Shown: positions 52,002 through 61,416, counted from the first letter of the stretch. The stretch: DNA of 64,000 nucleotides from Rhodocyclaceae bacterium (GCA_020445745.1 JAGRGB010000046.1:1-64000), one strand, 5' to 3'. Notes: a model not told the origin generated them from the letters alone. Numbers and translations are program-made.

Positions 52002-53066
52002 ATGCCCATGCCCAGATTCCTGCGACACCTCGCAGCCACCGCCCTGTTCGCCGCCAGTTTCGTCGCGATCGCCGAGGACAGCCGTCCGGTGGTCCTCGAA
52101 ACCTTCAACGTCGGACAGAATGTCTATGTCCGTTCGCTGCACCTCGATGAAGCCGACAACACCATGTGGGTCGGCACCTCGAGCGGCGTACACGCGATCG
52201 ATCTCGGATCCAATGCGCCGAAGCACACCTTCACCCGCGACGACGGACTGGCCAACGAGTACGTCTTCGCGATCGGCACCGACAGCCGCGGCTACAAGTG
52301 GTTCGGCACCAATGCCGGTGGCGCCTCGAGCTACAAGGACGGGGAATGGAAGACCTATTTCCCGATGCACGGACTCGCCGACTACTGGATCTATTCCTTC
52401 GCCAACGGCAAGGATGGCGATCTGTGGATCGGCACCTGGGCCGGCGCCAGTCGCTTCGACGTGAACACCGGCAAATTCACGACCTACGTGAAGGAGCTCA
52501 TCAACGAATGGGTGTACGGCCTCGACGTGGATGCATCCGGCAAGGTCTGGTTCGGCACCGAGGGCGGTCTTTCGATGTATGACGGCGACAACTGGCACTC
52601 GTGGACCCACGCCGACGGACTCGGCGCAGCCAATGCCGACAACGCGCCGCCCAGCACCAACACCGGCCTCGGCACCCGCAGCCGACACGACCTGTCCACG
52701 ATGGCCGCCGGCCTGCAGACCTACAACCCCAACTACTGCTTCGCGGTGCACGTCGATCAGGACCAGAAGGTCTGGATCGGCACCTGGGGCGGCGGCGTCA
52801 GCCGCTTCGACGGCAGCGCCTTCGCCAGCTACACCGTCAAGGACGGCCTCGCCGGCACGATCGTCTACTCGATCGCGCGCGACCACGACGACATCCTGTG
52901 GTTCGGCACCAGTGGCGGTGTCAGCCGCTACGACGGCGAGCGCTTCCAGAACGTCACGGTGGCCGACGGCCTGCTCGACGCCAACGTCTATGCACTGGCC
53001 GTGGCACCCGATGGCACGGTCTGGGCCGGGACCCGGCACGGTGTCGCCCGCATCGGCATGAAATGA
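52002..53066 (+). CDS. Exported beta-propeller of the two-component-regulator type
   Basis: 354 residues. Signal peptide (AATALFAASFVAIAED) then about seven Reg_prop-like blades with the repeat WVGTSSGVHAID / WFGTNAGGASSYKDG / WIGTWAGASRFD / WFGTEGGLSMYDGD / WIGTWGGGVSRFDG / WFGTSGGVSRYDGE / WAGTRHGVARI. A roughly 50-residue insertion between blades contains YNPNY, shared with the next protein. No kinase or DNA-binding domain is attached. Its role is unknown; the context is sensing or assembly of periplasmic cytochromes. Confidence 0.85.
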   Translation: MPMPRFLRHLAATALFAASFVAIAEDSRPVVLETFNVGQNVYVRSLHLDEADNTMWVGTSSGVHAIDLGSNAPKHTFTRDDGLANEYVFAIGTDSRGYKWFGTNAGGASSYKDGEWKTYFPMHGLADYWIYSFANGKDGDLWIGTWAGASRFDVNTGKFTTYVKELINEWVYGLDVDASGKVWFGTEGGLSMYDGDNWHSWTHADGLGAANADNAPPSTNTGLGTRSRHDLSTMAAGLQTYNPNYCFAVHVDQDQKVWIGTWGGGVSRFDGSAFASYTVKDGLAGTIVYSIARDHDDILWFGTSGGVSRYDGERFQNVTVADGLLDANVYALAVAPDGTVWAGTRHGVARIGMK

Positions 53067-53100
53067 ACCCGCAAGACTGAAATTCAGGAGTTTCCAAGCA

Positions 53101-54366
53101 ATGGATCACAAGACACTCGCGGTTGCGGTGATCGTGGCAGGCGCCGCGATTGCGGGCGCCTACACGGTCGGCAAGCAGCAGGGACAGAGCGGCGCCCATG
53201 CCCCCGCCCCGAAGCCGGCCGCAGCGGCGCCGGCCGCCAGCGCGCCGGCACCGGCACCGGCGCCGGCCGCACCCCAGGCGTCCGCCATAGCAGCGGCCCA
53301 CCAGGGGCTGGACCGCGAAGGCAAGGTCGGCTTCAATCCGGCCGAGCGCTTCACCCATTTCCGTGTCGGCAACAAGAACGTCAAGTCAATCTTCGCCGAC
53401 GAAGGGGCGATGTGGGTCGGCACTTCCGGCGGCGTCGTCCGCTACGAGCTGGCGACCGACCGCTTCAAGCTGTTCGACGTGAAGTCCGGTCTGCTGTCGA
53501 ACGGCATGTTCTACGTCGGCCGCATCCAGGGCAAGCTCACCGTCGGCACCTATGGCGGCGGCATGTCGATGCTCGACGAGGAAAGCGGCAAGTGGGAGAA
53601 CTTCAACATCCCCCAGGGACTCGGCGACGCCTTCGTCTATGACGTCATCGAGACGCGCGACGGCGACATCTGGATCGCCACCTGGTCGGGCGTGAACCGG
53701 GTCAAGGGCGGCAAGTTGCAGGATCGCTCCCAGTGGGAGCTCCACACCGTCGAGAGCACCGGCGGCGGCCTGCCGAACGACTGGGTCTACGGTCTCGCCG
53801 AAGGCAAGAACGGCGAGATCTGGCTCGCCACCGAAGGCGGCATGGCGCGCTATGCCGATGGCAAGTGGGAGAACTGGAACCACTCGCGGGGCGTCGGAGC
53901 CCCCTACGAGAAGGTACGCGACGACATCGCGTTCAAGGACGACCCCGGCAAGGCATCCCAGCACCACGCCCAGCAGAAGCGGGAAATGGGTCTGCAGGAT
54001 GTCGATCAGGCGTACAACCCGAACTACATCGTCGCCCTCGAGGTGGACGGCGACGGCAGCGTCTGGGCCGGAACCTGGGGCGGCGGACTCGCCCACTACG
54101 TCGATGGCAAGTGGGTGAACTTCACCACCAAGGAAGGTCTGCCCGGCAACCACGTCTTCATGCTGCACCGGGACGAACGCAACCGCCTGTGGATCGGCAC
54201 CAACAATGGACTCGCGCTGCGGCAGGGTGACGGCTACAAGATACTGAAGACCACCGATGGCCTGTTCAGCAACGCGGTGTTCTCGATGGCCACCACCGGG
54301 GACGGCAGCCTGTGGGTCGGCAGCTATGGCGGCGTCGCGCACATTCGCGGCGACGCCATCAACTGA
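53101..54366 (+). CDS. Anchored beta-propeller, paralogue of the preceding protein
   Basis: 421 residues. N-terminal signal anchor (TLAVAVIVAGAAIAGAYTVG), Ala/Pro-rich linker (about 33-62), then the same WxGT-type propeller (MWVGTSGGVVRYE, LTVGTYGGGMSMLD, IWIATWSGVNRVKGG, IWLATEGGMARYADG, VWAGTWGGGLAHYVDG, LWIGTNNGLALRQGD, LWVGSYGGVAHIRGD). The insertion with QAYNPNY again falls before the fifth blade. Likely inner-membrane-tethered in the periplasm. AGGAG precedes the ATG. The pair arose by duplication. Confidence 0.85.
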   Translation: MDHKTLAVAVIVAGAAIAGAYTVGKQQGQSGAHAPAPKPAAAAPAASAPAPAPAPAAPQASAIAAAHQGLDREGKVGFNPAERFTHFRVGNKNVKSIFADEGAMWVGTSGGVVRYELATDRFKLFDVKSGLLSNGMFYVGRIQGKLTVGTYGGGMSMLDEESGKWENFNIPQGLGDAFVYDVIETRDGDIWIATWSGVNRVKGGKLQDRSQWELHTVESTGGGLPNDWVYGLAEGKNGEIWLATEGGMARYADGKWENWNHSRGVGAPYEKVRDDIAFKDDPGKASQHHAQQKREMGLQDVDQAYNPNYIVALEVDGDGSVWAGTWGGGLAHYVDGKWVNFTTKEGLPGNHVFMLHRDERNRLWIGTNNGLALRQGDGYKILKTTDGLFSNAVFSMATTGDGSLWVGSYGGVAHIRGDAIN

Positions 54367-54412
54367 GGGCAGCGGGCGGCTCGCCGCGCGGCGCGTGCGG
54401 AAGGGGGACGAG

Positions 54413-55138
54413 ATGCGGCCAACGCAGACCGGTGATCGCTCCGCCGCCGAGGCGAGCGGACCCGATCTGTACAAGATGCTGGAACGCATGCCGATCCTGG
54501 CAGGACTGCCGGCGACAAGCATCGGCAAGCTGGCCAGCGAGGCGCGCATGACCCGCTTCTCGCGCGGGCAGACGATCTTCCGCCGCGGCACCGCACCGAC
54601 CGGCCTCTATTTCGTGATCGGCGGTTCGGTCAAGCTCCTCGCCCAGGATGCGGACGGCCGCGAGAAGGTGATCGAGCTCTTCAGTTCCGGCCAGATGTTC
54701 GGCGAGATCGGTATCTTCATGCACTCCTCGTACCGCTCGTGGGCCCAGGCGATCGATCGCTGCACGCTGGTGCACGTCGAGCGCCACCATGTGATGCAGG
54801 CGATCGAATCCGACCAGGAACTCTCCGGGCGCATGTTGCGGGAAGTCTCGAGCCGGGTCCAGAAGCTGATCGATGCGATCTGCACGACCTCGTCGCGGCT
54901 AGGCGTCACCCGTGTCGCCTCCTATCTCAGCGAACTGTCGGAGCGTGCCCACGAGTCTGCGCAGGTGCAGTTGCCGGCCCCCAAGCGGACCGTCGCATCC
55001 CTGCTGTCCCTCACCCACGAGTCGTTCTCGCGGATCCTGCGCCGGCTCATCGACGATCGGGTGATCGAAATGAGCGGACGAAAGGTGACGATCCTCGATC
55101 GGGACAAGCTCAAGTCGCTGATCGTCAATTCAGAGTGA
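54413..55138 (+). CDS. Crp/Fnr family transcription regulator
   Basis: 241 residues. Sensor domain with GTAPTGLYFVIGGSVKLLAQDADGREKVIELFSSGQMFGEIGIF and a winged helix with TVASLLSLTHESFSRILRRL. The E-x-x-S-R recognition motif suggests TTGA-type half-sites, as for the regulator at 15320. No FNR-type N-terminal cysteine cluster. The ATG at 54413 follows GGGGGACGAG. Last gene of the run starting with the kinase or the Sel1 gene; it may sense heme, NO or a nucleotide. Confidence 0.85.
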   Translation: MRPTQTGDRSAAEASGPDLYKMLERMPILAGLPATSIGKLASEARMTRFSRGQTIFRRGTAPTGLYFVIGGSVKLLAQDADGREKVIELFSSGQMFGEIGIFMHSSYRSWAQAIDRCTLVHVERHHVMQAIESDQELSGRMLREVSSRVQKLIDAICTTSSRLGVTRVASYLSELSERAHESAQVQLPAPKRTVASLLSLTHESFSRILRRLIDDRVIEMSGRKVTILDRDKLKSLIVNSE

Positions 55139-55146
55139 GCACCCCG

Positions 55147-55752
55147 TCAGTTCGGCATCACCTGCCCGGGCTGCGGGACACTGTGGCAGCGGAAGCAGGC
55201 CCGGTGAGTAATGAAGGCCACGCGATCGTGGCATTTGCCGCAGAACCTCCCGCGGAAGATGTCCTCCATGCGGATCTTCGCGGTGCCCGCCTTCTGGGCG
55301 AAGATCGCCGGATGGCAGTTGCTGCAGGCGAGCCACTCGGTGTGGGTCTTGTGGGGGAAGCGCACGTAGGGCATGCCCTTGGTGTTGCGCATCAGGACGT
55401 CGAGGTCGAGCGGCAAATAGGTCTTGTCCCCGGTCAGTACCTCGCGCGGTGCAATAATTCCTTCCCGCAGGGCCCTCGCCCAGTCAACCTTGCCGTTCTG
55501 GTCCAGAGGAAATCCCTGCAGGGCGTCCTCCGGCTTCTGCAGCCGCAGGTAATCGGGATTGGCCCGGTCGTAGGAATCGAACTGCGGATCCACTACCGGC
55601 CCGGGCGGGCGCACCGGCGTCGCGGCAGGCTGGGTCTCGTCCGCCGTTTCCGGGATCTTGGCCGGGCGCAGGAAACCTGCCACCGGATCGCTGACGAGCA
55701 ACGCGCACACCAGCACGAACGTGACCGGCAATCGTTTTTCTACTGGGGACAT
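55147..55752 (-). CDS. Triheme cytochrome c, type B (third member)
   Basis: 201 residues on the minus strand. Signal peptide or anchor (LPVTFVLVCALLVSDPVAGF), a Pro-rich stretch, the type B opening (KVDWARALREGIIAPREV, DLDVLMRNTKGMPYVRFPHKTHTEWLAC) and hemes CSNCH, CGKCH and CFRCH. Homologous to the proteins at 31093 and 28696. Convergent with the Crp/Fnr gene (8-base gap) and divergent from the heme-sensor GGDEF-EAL gene. The ATG at 55752 was chosen for the signal sequence. Confidence 0.88.
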   Translation of the reverse strand: MSPVEKRLPVTFVLVCALLVSDPVAGFLRPAKIPETADETQPAATPVRPPGPVVDPQFDSYDRANPDYLRLQKPEDALQGFPLDQNGKVDWARALREGIIAPREVLTGDKTYLPLDLDVLMRNTKGMPYVRFPHKTHTEWLACSNCHPAIFAQKAGTAKIRMEDIFRGRFCGKCHDRVAFITHRACFRCHSVPQPGQVMPN

Positions 55753-55769
55753 TGTGCATTGACCATTGT

Positions 55770-55785
55770 GAGCACGGGAATTGCA
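55770..55785 (+). promoter_or_regulatory. Possible sigma-54 site before the GGDEF-EAL gene
   Basis: GAGCACG-GGAA-TTGCA: every consensus base matches except the first two (T to G, and the first G of the -24 GG to A). The altered -24 GG lowers confidence. Predicted start near 55796, 68 bases before the ATG. Confidence 0.3.
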
Positions 55786-55863
55786 ACCAATAACACGAAC
55801 CGGCCCTGACAACCCGCACCGCGCCCGGCAGGCGCGGCGGCCAGCTCGACACACTTCCTGCCC

Positions 55864-58404
55864 ATGACCCGTACCGTCCGCGGCCTCCTCGTCGTCACTT
55901 CGACCGCGCTCGCGGCCGGACTCTTCGCGCTCGGCTATTTCACGTTCTCCGCAGCCTACGAGCGCAGCCTCCGGGAGGACGCCGTCGCGGACGCGCAACT
56001 GCTTGCCCGGGTCAGCTTCAGCGGCATGTTCCAGCTTATGCGCACCGGCTGGAACCGGCAACAGCTGGAGACCTTTCTGGCTTCGCTGAGCCGTGCTGCC
56101 GACGGCAGCCCGGCACGTATCGAAGTCTATCGGGCGCCCTCCGTCAGTGCACTGTACGGAGCCATCGAGCAGTCGGAGCCCGACCGGGCCGTGATGGACG
56201 CGGTGCGCAGCGGGCAGTCGGTCCAGCACCACGACGCGGGCGAGGTTCGCTACGTGATGCCGCTGGTCGCCGAGGAGGTCTGCCTCAGGTGCCACACCAA
56301 TGCGGTGCCGGGCATGGTGCTCGGCGCGGTATCGGTGGCCCAGTCGATCGGACCGCTGATCGAGGCCCATCGCGAGCGCTTCACGATCGCCGGCCTGCCG
56401 GCGATCCCGATCACCGCGGTGGCCGTGTTGCTGATGGTGGCCTACATCTCGCGCCGTCTCGGCGGCTCGATCGCGGCCCTGTCCAGCGATATCGAGGCGA
56501 TCAACTCGGTCTCCGATCTCAAGCACCTGGCAACGCGGCCGCCGATGCTGGCATTCGCCGAGTTTGCCCCGATCGGCGAACAGATCTCGCGCCTGACCGA
56601 GCGGCTGCGCGGCGTCGCGGTCGATCGCGACATGCTCGAATTCGAGATTCGGCTGCTCGAGAAATTCATCATCACCTCCGAGGTCGTGCGCGACTGGCGC
56701 GACTACGTAACCAGCCTGCTGGTCGAAATCAACACCATTTTGCCGACCTACGCGCTGTTCTCGATCTTCAAGACCGGGCCCCAGGACTACGAGATCGAGG
56801 TGTTCTGGCTGAAGCGCGCCGGGATCGTGCTGACCACCAATTTCGAAAAGGCGCTGCGCCGCAACCTGCTGCAGGCCACCCTGGACCACAGCACCGCCGA
56901 CTGCAGCATCCGCCACAACGTCGCCGACCCTGCCGGCACCCTCGATCCCGACGACGCCCGCGCCGAGGTGCAGACCAAGTCGCTGGTGATCAACGCCCCG
57001 AAGATCGGTGGCATCGTCGGCATCGGCCTGCAACCGGATCCGGCCGAGGACCCGGCCCGGCTGCTGGTGATCGATTCGGTCCTGTCCACCCTGCTCAACG
57101 TGGTCGGTTCGGTCAAGGCGATCCACCGCTATACCAGCGAGCTCGAATACTTCGCCACTCGCGATCCGCTGACCAAGCTCTACAACCAGCGCATCTTCTG
57201 GGAACTGCTCGAGAACGAGATCGCCCGTTCGACGCGCCGCGAGACCCGCTTCGTGATCCTGCTGGTGGATGTGGACAATTTCAAGTCGATCAACGACAGC
57301 CACGGCCACGCCTTCGGCGACAGCTTCCTGCAGGCGGTGGCGCAGGCGCTGCGCCAGTCGGTGCGGCCCGACGACATCGTCGCCCGCTACGGCGGCGACG
57401 AATTCATCGCCCTGCTGCCGGGCGCGACCGTCATCGACGGCAGCGGCGTCGCCGAACGGATGATCGAGGCCGGCGCCCGCCTCGACCTGCTCGCCCCGGA
57501 CAGCAGCATCGTCAAGGCCGGCTTCACGATCGGCCTGGCGGCCTTTCCGGAACATGCGCGCGACGCCAGGGACTTGTTCCTGCTGGCCGACAACATGCTG
57601 TACAAGGCCAAGAGCGAAAGCAAGGGCCAGCTGCGGGTACCGACCGCGGAGGACCTCGCCGACACCTTCCGCACCGCCGGCGAACGTACCCTGCAGTTGT
57701 TCGATGCGATCGAGGCGCGGAGCTTCATCCCCTACTTCCAGCCGATCGTGCGACTGTCCGACGGCGGCGTCGAGGCCTACGAGGTGCTGAGCCGCCTGCC
57801 GCGCGGCAAGGGCGTGCTCGGCGCCGAGGATTTCGTGCCGCTCGCGGAGCGCATGGGCGTCATGCACCGCATCGACCTGATCGTCATCCGCAAGGCGCTC
57901 AGGCAACTCGCCGACTCCGGCTTCAGCGGCAACATTTTCCTGAACTCCTCGCCGCGCGCGCTGGTGCTCGACGAATTCATCCCCGAGATCCGCCGCATCG
58001 TCAAGGATGCCGGCATCGATGCCAGGCGCATCGTGTTCGAGATCACCGAGCGCGAGACGATCCGCCACCCCGAGGTACTCGACCACTACATCACGCGCCT
58101 GACCGACGAGGGCTTCCAGCTGGCGATCGACGATTTCGGCTCGGGCTTCTCGTCGTTCCACTACCTGAAGCGCTTCCCGGTGAATTATCTGAAGATCGAG
58201 GGCGAATTCGTCACCAACATGCTCGACAGCGAGCGCGACCGCGCGATGGTCCGCTCGATCGCCGCCCTCGCCCGCGAGCTGGGCATCTGCTGCCTCGCCG
58301 AGCATATCGAGACCGAAGCGGTGCTCGACGCCCTGCGCGAACTCGACATCGAACTCGGCCAGGGCTTCCAACTCGGCAGCCCGACGCCGCTGCACGGCAG
58401 TTGA
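55864..58404 (+). CDS. DUF3365 c-heme sensor with GGDEF and EAL domains
   Basis: 846 residues. Transmembrane helix (about 8-28), periplasmic DUF3365-like sensor with a c-type heme motif CLRCH (140-144), second transmembrane helix (about 176-195), HAMP (196-250), a GAF-like linker region (about 265-410), GGDEF domain with intact RYGGDEF (508-514) and EAL domain. The EAL signature reads EVL (640-642), but FEITERE, IDDFGSGF and YLKIEGEF are conserved, so phosphodiesterase activity is plausible. It links periplasmic heme redox state or ligand to cyclic di-GMP. Divergent from a triheme gene. Confidence 0.88.
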   Translation: MTRTVRGLLVVTSTALAAGLFALGYFTFSAAYERSLREDAVADAQLLARVSFSGMFQLMRTGWNRQQLETFLASLSRAADGSPARIEVYRAPSVSALYGAIEQSEPDRAVMDAVRSGQSVQHHDAGEVRYVMPLVAEEVCLRCHTNAVPGMVLGAVSVAQSIGPLIEAHRERFTIAGLPAIPITAVAVLLMVAYISRRLGGSIAALSSDIEAINSVSDLKHLATRPPMLAFAEFAPIGEQISRLTERLRGVAVDRDMLEFEIRLLEKFIITSEVVRDWRDYVTSLLVEINTILPTYALFSIFKTGPQDYEIEVFWLKRAGIVLTTNFEKALRRNLLQATLDHSTADCSIRHNVADPAGTLDPDDARAEVQTKSLVINAPKIGGIVGIGLQPDPAEDPARLLVIDSVLSTLLNVVGSVKAIHRYTSELEYFATRDPLTKLYNQRIFWELLENEIARSTRRETRFVILLVDVDNFKSINDSHGHAFGDSFLQAVAQALRQSVRPDDIVARYGGDEFIALLPGATVIDGSGVAERMIEAGARLDLLAPDSSIVKAGFTIGLAAFPEHARDARDLFLLADNMLYKAKSESKGQLRVPTAEDLADTFRTAGERTLQLFDAIEARSFIPYFQPIVRLSDGGVEAYEVLSRLPRGKGVLGAEDFVPLAERMGVMHRIDLIVIRKALRQLADSGFSGNIFLNSSPRALVLDEFIPEIRRIVKDAGIDARRIVFEITERETIRHPEVLDHYITRLTDEGFQLAIDDFGSGFSSFHYLKRFPVNYLKIEGEFVTNMLDSERDRAMVRSIAALARELGICCLAEHIETEAVLDALRELDIELGQGFQLGSPTPLHGS

Positions 58405-59347
58405 ACCCCGTCTAGGTCGACGCGGCGCCGGCGGGCGCCAGTGCCGGAGTGCGAATCAGGGCCACGCCGACCGAGTTGCGACGGCCGGCGCGGACAGCGT
58501 CCTTGGCATGGCCCTGCGGTGGCCGACCCATCGGTCGCCCCCACCCCAGGGCTCGACCGTGCCGGTGATCCGGTTCGCGACTGCCGGCATCGGGCGTACC
58601 GTCGGGCTGCATCGCGTTGCCACAAAGCGCATGATCTCCGGCCCACAGGCGGATTCCGCCACGTCCCGCGAGAAACGGCGCGCGACGAGGTAGGCCACAA
58701 GCTGTGGTACGTGGGGCCATGGTCTTGGCTGGCTGCGACCACCCTACGGCGGACACCTGTCGTCGCCGATCGCGACCGGTCACTGGGTGTCGCCTACGCT
58801 GGCCCGCCCACCGGCGACGACACATCCGTGGATCGCATCGAAAGGTCGGATGACGATGGCCGGACAGGGACACAGCCGCGGCTGACATCCCGCCAGCGCT
58901 GACGCCTCCGCCCAATACCGGTGGCGCACGGAAGCGGACCGCCATCAGCGCGAACTCGCGGCAAGAACGTGAAGCCGACATCGACAGATTCCTTATACCC
59001 CGCGCGTGACGCCATGGATGGCCTCGAGCCCGATCGGCTCGAATGAGAACTTCCCGGATCGATCGGCGAAGACGGCCGATCGTGACGCCAGGCCATGCCA
59101 GCGCGAGCACGCTGCGCGACATGGCGTGACTCGACGAGGGCAAGCGCGATGTCGACGCAGATCCAGCACTGGGGCCGCGAGCGAGCGACGAGCCTCGCTT
59201 TCGGATTATTCATTGCAGCTATATTGCGCAACAATACTGCAATCATCTGTTTTTCGGCGCAAATGCATCAACAATCGAGCTGATGCCCTAAAATAGTGCC
59301 GCAACCCGCGTGTGGTCCTCCGCCATCGCGAACGACAAGAATGAGCC
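58405..59347. other. About 940 bases without a convincing gene
   Basis: GC-rich sequence with frames open on both strands but without family signature, ribosome site or codon pattern. A minus-strand frame of about 240 codons (58412-59143) exists but is arginine/proline/serine-rich and low-complexity. An AT-rich pocket at about 59205-59295 (TAAAAT at 59289-59294) probably holds the promoter of the CYTH-CHAD gene. No RNA gene recognised. Confidence 0.55.
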
Positions 59348-60853
59348 ATGGGCACAGAAGTCGAACTCAAACTGGGGTTTCCCGCGTCGGCAATGGCCGA
59401 ACTCAAGCGGCACCCGCTGATCACGGGCGCCGAAAGGGCCGCGAGGGCCGTCACCTTGACGAGTACCTATTTCGACACGCCGCAACAGGATCTTGCCGCC
59501 GCGCGGGTGTCGGTGCGAACCCGCAAGCAGGGGCGACGCTTGCTGCAGACCGTCAAGGGTGACGCGGCGTCGTCCAGTGGTCTCAGTGTCCGACCGGAAT
59601 GGGAGCAGGTCTTTCGCGGGACGTTCGACTTCGCCGCGGTCGATGACGAGGCGGTACGGGCGATTCTCGACAGGCACGCCGGAGCGCTCGAACCGATCTT
59701 CGTCACGGAGTTTCGTCGCGAAACCTTCCGATGTGTGCCTCGCGAGGACGCGTCGCTGCTGATCATGATCGATCATGGCACGATCACCGCCGCCGGGCGC
59801 AGCTCGCCGATCTGCGAGGTCGAGCTGGAACTGGAGCAAGGCCGCGCCCAGGATCTGTTGGATCTGGCCACCGCCCTCGCACGGGACGTCCCGCTGCGGC
59901 CGGTCAATGAAAGCAAGGCCGCCCGCGGCCTGCGACTGCTTCACGACGAAGCTCTGAAGCCGCTGCGGGCCGGGCCGTCTCCGATTCGCCCTGGCGACTC
60001 TCCGCTGGGAGCATTCCGCCGGATCGCCCAGGACTGCCTCGATCAATGCCAGGCCAATGCGAACGGTGCTGCCGCCGACCACGCGCCGGAGTTCGTCCAT
60101 CAGATTCGTGTCTCGCTGCGTCGCCTGCGATCCGCTCTTAAGCTCTTCGAGCCGGCGCTGTCACCCGACTGGGTCACGCGCTGGTCGACCGAATTCTCGA
60201 ATGCGGCGGACCAGCTGGGCGAGGCCCGCGACATCGATGTACTGCACGAGGAACTGATCGTTCCGATTCTCGCCGATCCATTGAGCCCCGCCGATGTCCG
60301 GGAGCTCAACGCCGCAGTCATGGCGGCCCGCGACCGGGCGCGAAAACATGTGCAAGCGTGCATGGAAGCGCCAGAACAAGGCCATCGAATGCTCGCCTTT
60401 GCGGCGGAGCTGGCGGGTCTGTCGGCGAATCCGCTCGATTCATCCGCCGATCTGTCGGCCTTCGCACGGCTGCAGCTCGACTTCCTGCGCAAGCGCGCCC
60501 GCAAGCGTTGGCGCAAGGCGAAAGGCGGCGACATCGCCGAGCTTCATGCGCTTCGAATCAGCCTGAAGAAGCTGCGCTATGCGATCGAGTTCTTTTCACC
60601 CCTGTTCCCACGCAAGGCGTTGAAGCGATTCAACGCGAAGCTCGCGCGCGCCCAGGAACACCTCGGCTACCTGAATGACGTCGAAGTGGGTAACCGGCGG
60701 ATGCGCCAGTGGGCCGGCGACAGCGCGACGCTGCAAGGTGCCGCAGCATTCGTCGCCGGCTGGCACTGCGCGGTTGCGGCGCAGGTGCGTCAGCAGGTGC
60801 TGCCTGAGATAGCTGCGGTGCTCGAAGGCAAGTTTCCTTGGCGCCGGGCGTAG
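59348..60853 (+). CDS. CYTH and CHAD domain protein (inorganic triphosphatase-like)
   Basis: 501 residues. CYTH domain (about 1-200) with the catalytic ExExK start EVELK (4-8), TYFDTPQQDL and the conserved Arg/Lys/Glu strands. CHAD domain (about 215-495), a histidine-rich helical domain (HAPEFVHQIRVSLRRLRSALKLFEP; AELHALRISLKKLRYAIEFFSP) that binds polyphosphate. Cytoplasmic; similar to YgiF-type triphosphatases. No operon partner. The stop codon lies in the loop of a perfect hairpin. Confidence 0.93.
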   Translation: MGTEVELKLGFPASAMAELKRHPLITGAERAARAVTLTSTYFDTPQQDLAAARVSVRTRKQGRRLLQTVKGDAASSSGLSVRPEWEQVFRGTFDFAAVDDEAVRAILDRHAGALEPIFVTEFRRETFRCVPREDASLLIMIDHGTITAAGRSSPICEVELELEQGRAQDLLDLATALARDVPLRPVNESKAARGLRLLHDEALKPLRAGPSPIRPGDSPLGAFRRIAQDCLDQCQANANGAAADHAPEFVHQIRVSLRRLRSALKLFEPALSPDWVTRWSTEFSNAADQLGEARDIDVLHEELIVPILADPLSPADVRELNAAVMAARDRARKHVQACMEAPEQGHRMLAFAAELAGLSANPLDSSADLSAFARLQLDFLRKRARKRWRKAKGGDIAELHALRISLKKLRYAIEFFSPLFPRKALKRFNAKLARAQEHLGYLNDVEVGNRRMRQWAGDSATLQGAAAFVAGWHCAVAAQVRQQVLPEIAAVLEGKFPWRRA

Positions 60854-60864
60854 TGCCCGGCGCC
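60840..60864 (+). terminator. Hairpin overlapping the CYTH-CHAD stop codon
   Basis: GGCGCCGGGC (60840-60849), loop GTAGT containing the TAG stop, GCCCGGCGCC (60855-60864). A 10-bp perfect stem without a T run. Confidence 0.5.
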
Positions 60865-61134
60865 GGCGGAGACGGGGTTCAGGATCCGCGCGCATTTGGG
60901 CGCACGAAAACGCCCCCTCCGCCCGCTGGTCGGACCCTCGAGATTCGCCAAGTTGGCTGTCGCCCACCTCTGCCGTAGACGCGCGAGCGCCCACCCCGCG
61001 CCTGATCGGTGCGCCGCCCCGTTTCCGCCATTCGCAGCACGCTTTCGCGGGCGCTCCCGGGAAGCCGCAATCCGGGACGAGTTTGCCACATTGCACCGCT
61101 GTGGCGTCGTCGAACCCCTCGGTACCCGGATTCG

Positions 61135-61416
61135 TCAGCGCTCCCGCACGCGGACCAGCACGGCTTCGACGGCATCGATCGGAATCACCGCATCGAAGAA
61201 CTCGCGTCCGGAGACTTCCCCCAACACCAGCAGGCGCTCCGAAGAATCCCGGATCTTGCCCGACAGCTCCTGCCCGCTGCGCAGCCGCAACATCACCCTC
61301 TGGCCCTTGTGCGCGGCGATGAAGGACTGCGTGGTATCGGCGGGCGATATCGTCACGGCCTGGGCAGCCGCGTGGGTCGCTGCGAGCGTGAAGGCGATGG
61401 CTGCGAGTGCGCGCAT
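61135..61416 (-). CDS. Small exported protein with an SH3/Sm-like core
   Basis: 93 residues on the minus strand. Signal peptide (to AAAQAV, about residue 20) and a compact beta-rich domain (GQRVMLRLRSGQELSGKIRDSSERLLVLGEV...FDAVIPIDAVEAVLVRV) that looks like a small barrel of Sm/SH3 type. Periplasmic; function unknown. AGGGGA lies upstream of the ATG at 61416. It stands alone between intergenic stretches of about 280 and 350 bases. Confidence 0.7.
   Translation of the reverse strand: MRALAAIAFTLAATHAAAQAVTISPADTTQSFIAAHKGQRVMLRLRSGQELSGKIRDSSERLLVLGEVSGREFFDAVIPIDAVEAVLVRVRER

Noticed and set aside
55753-58395. Minus-strand open frame continuing upstream of the triheme gene through the whole GGDEF-EAL gene
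   Set aside because: It shares frame with the real triheme protein, but its sequence is the antisense of a clear GGDEF-EAL protein. The triheme signal peptide sets the real start at 55752.
58412-59143. Minus-strand frame of about 240 codons in the 940-base gap
   Set aside because: Low-complexity Arg/Pro/Ser composition, no family motif and no ribosome-binding site; other frames are equally open there.
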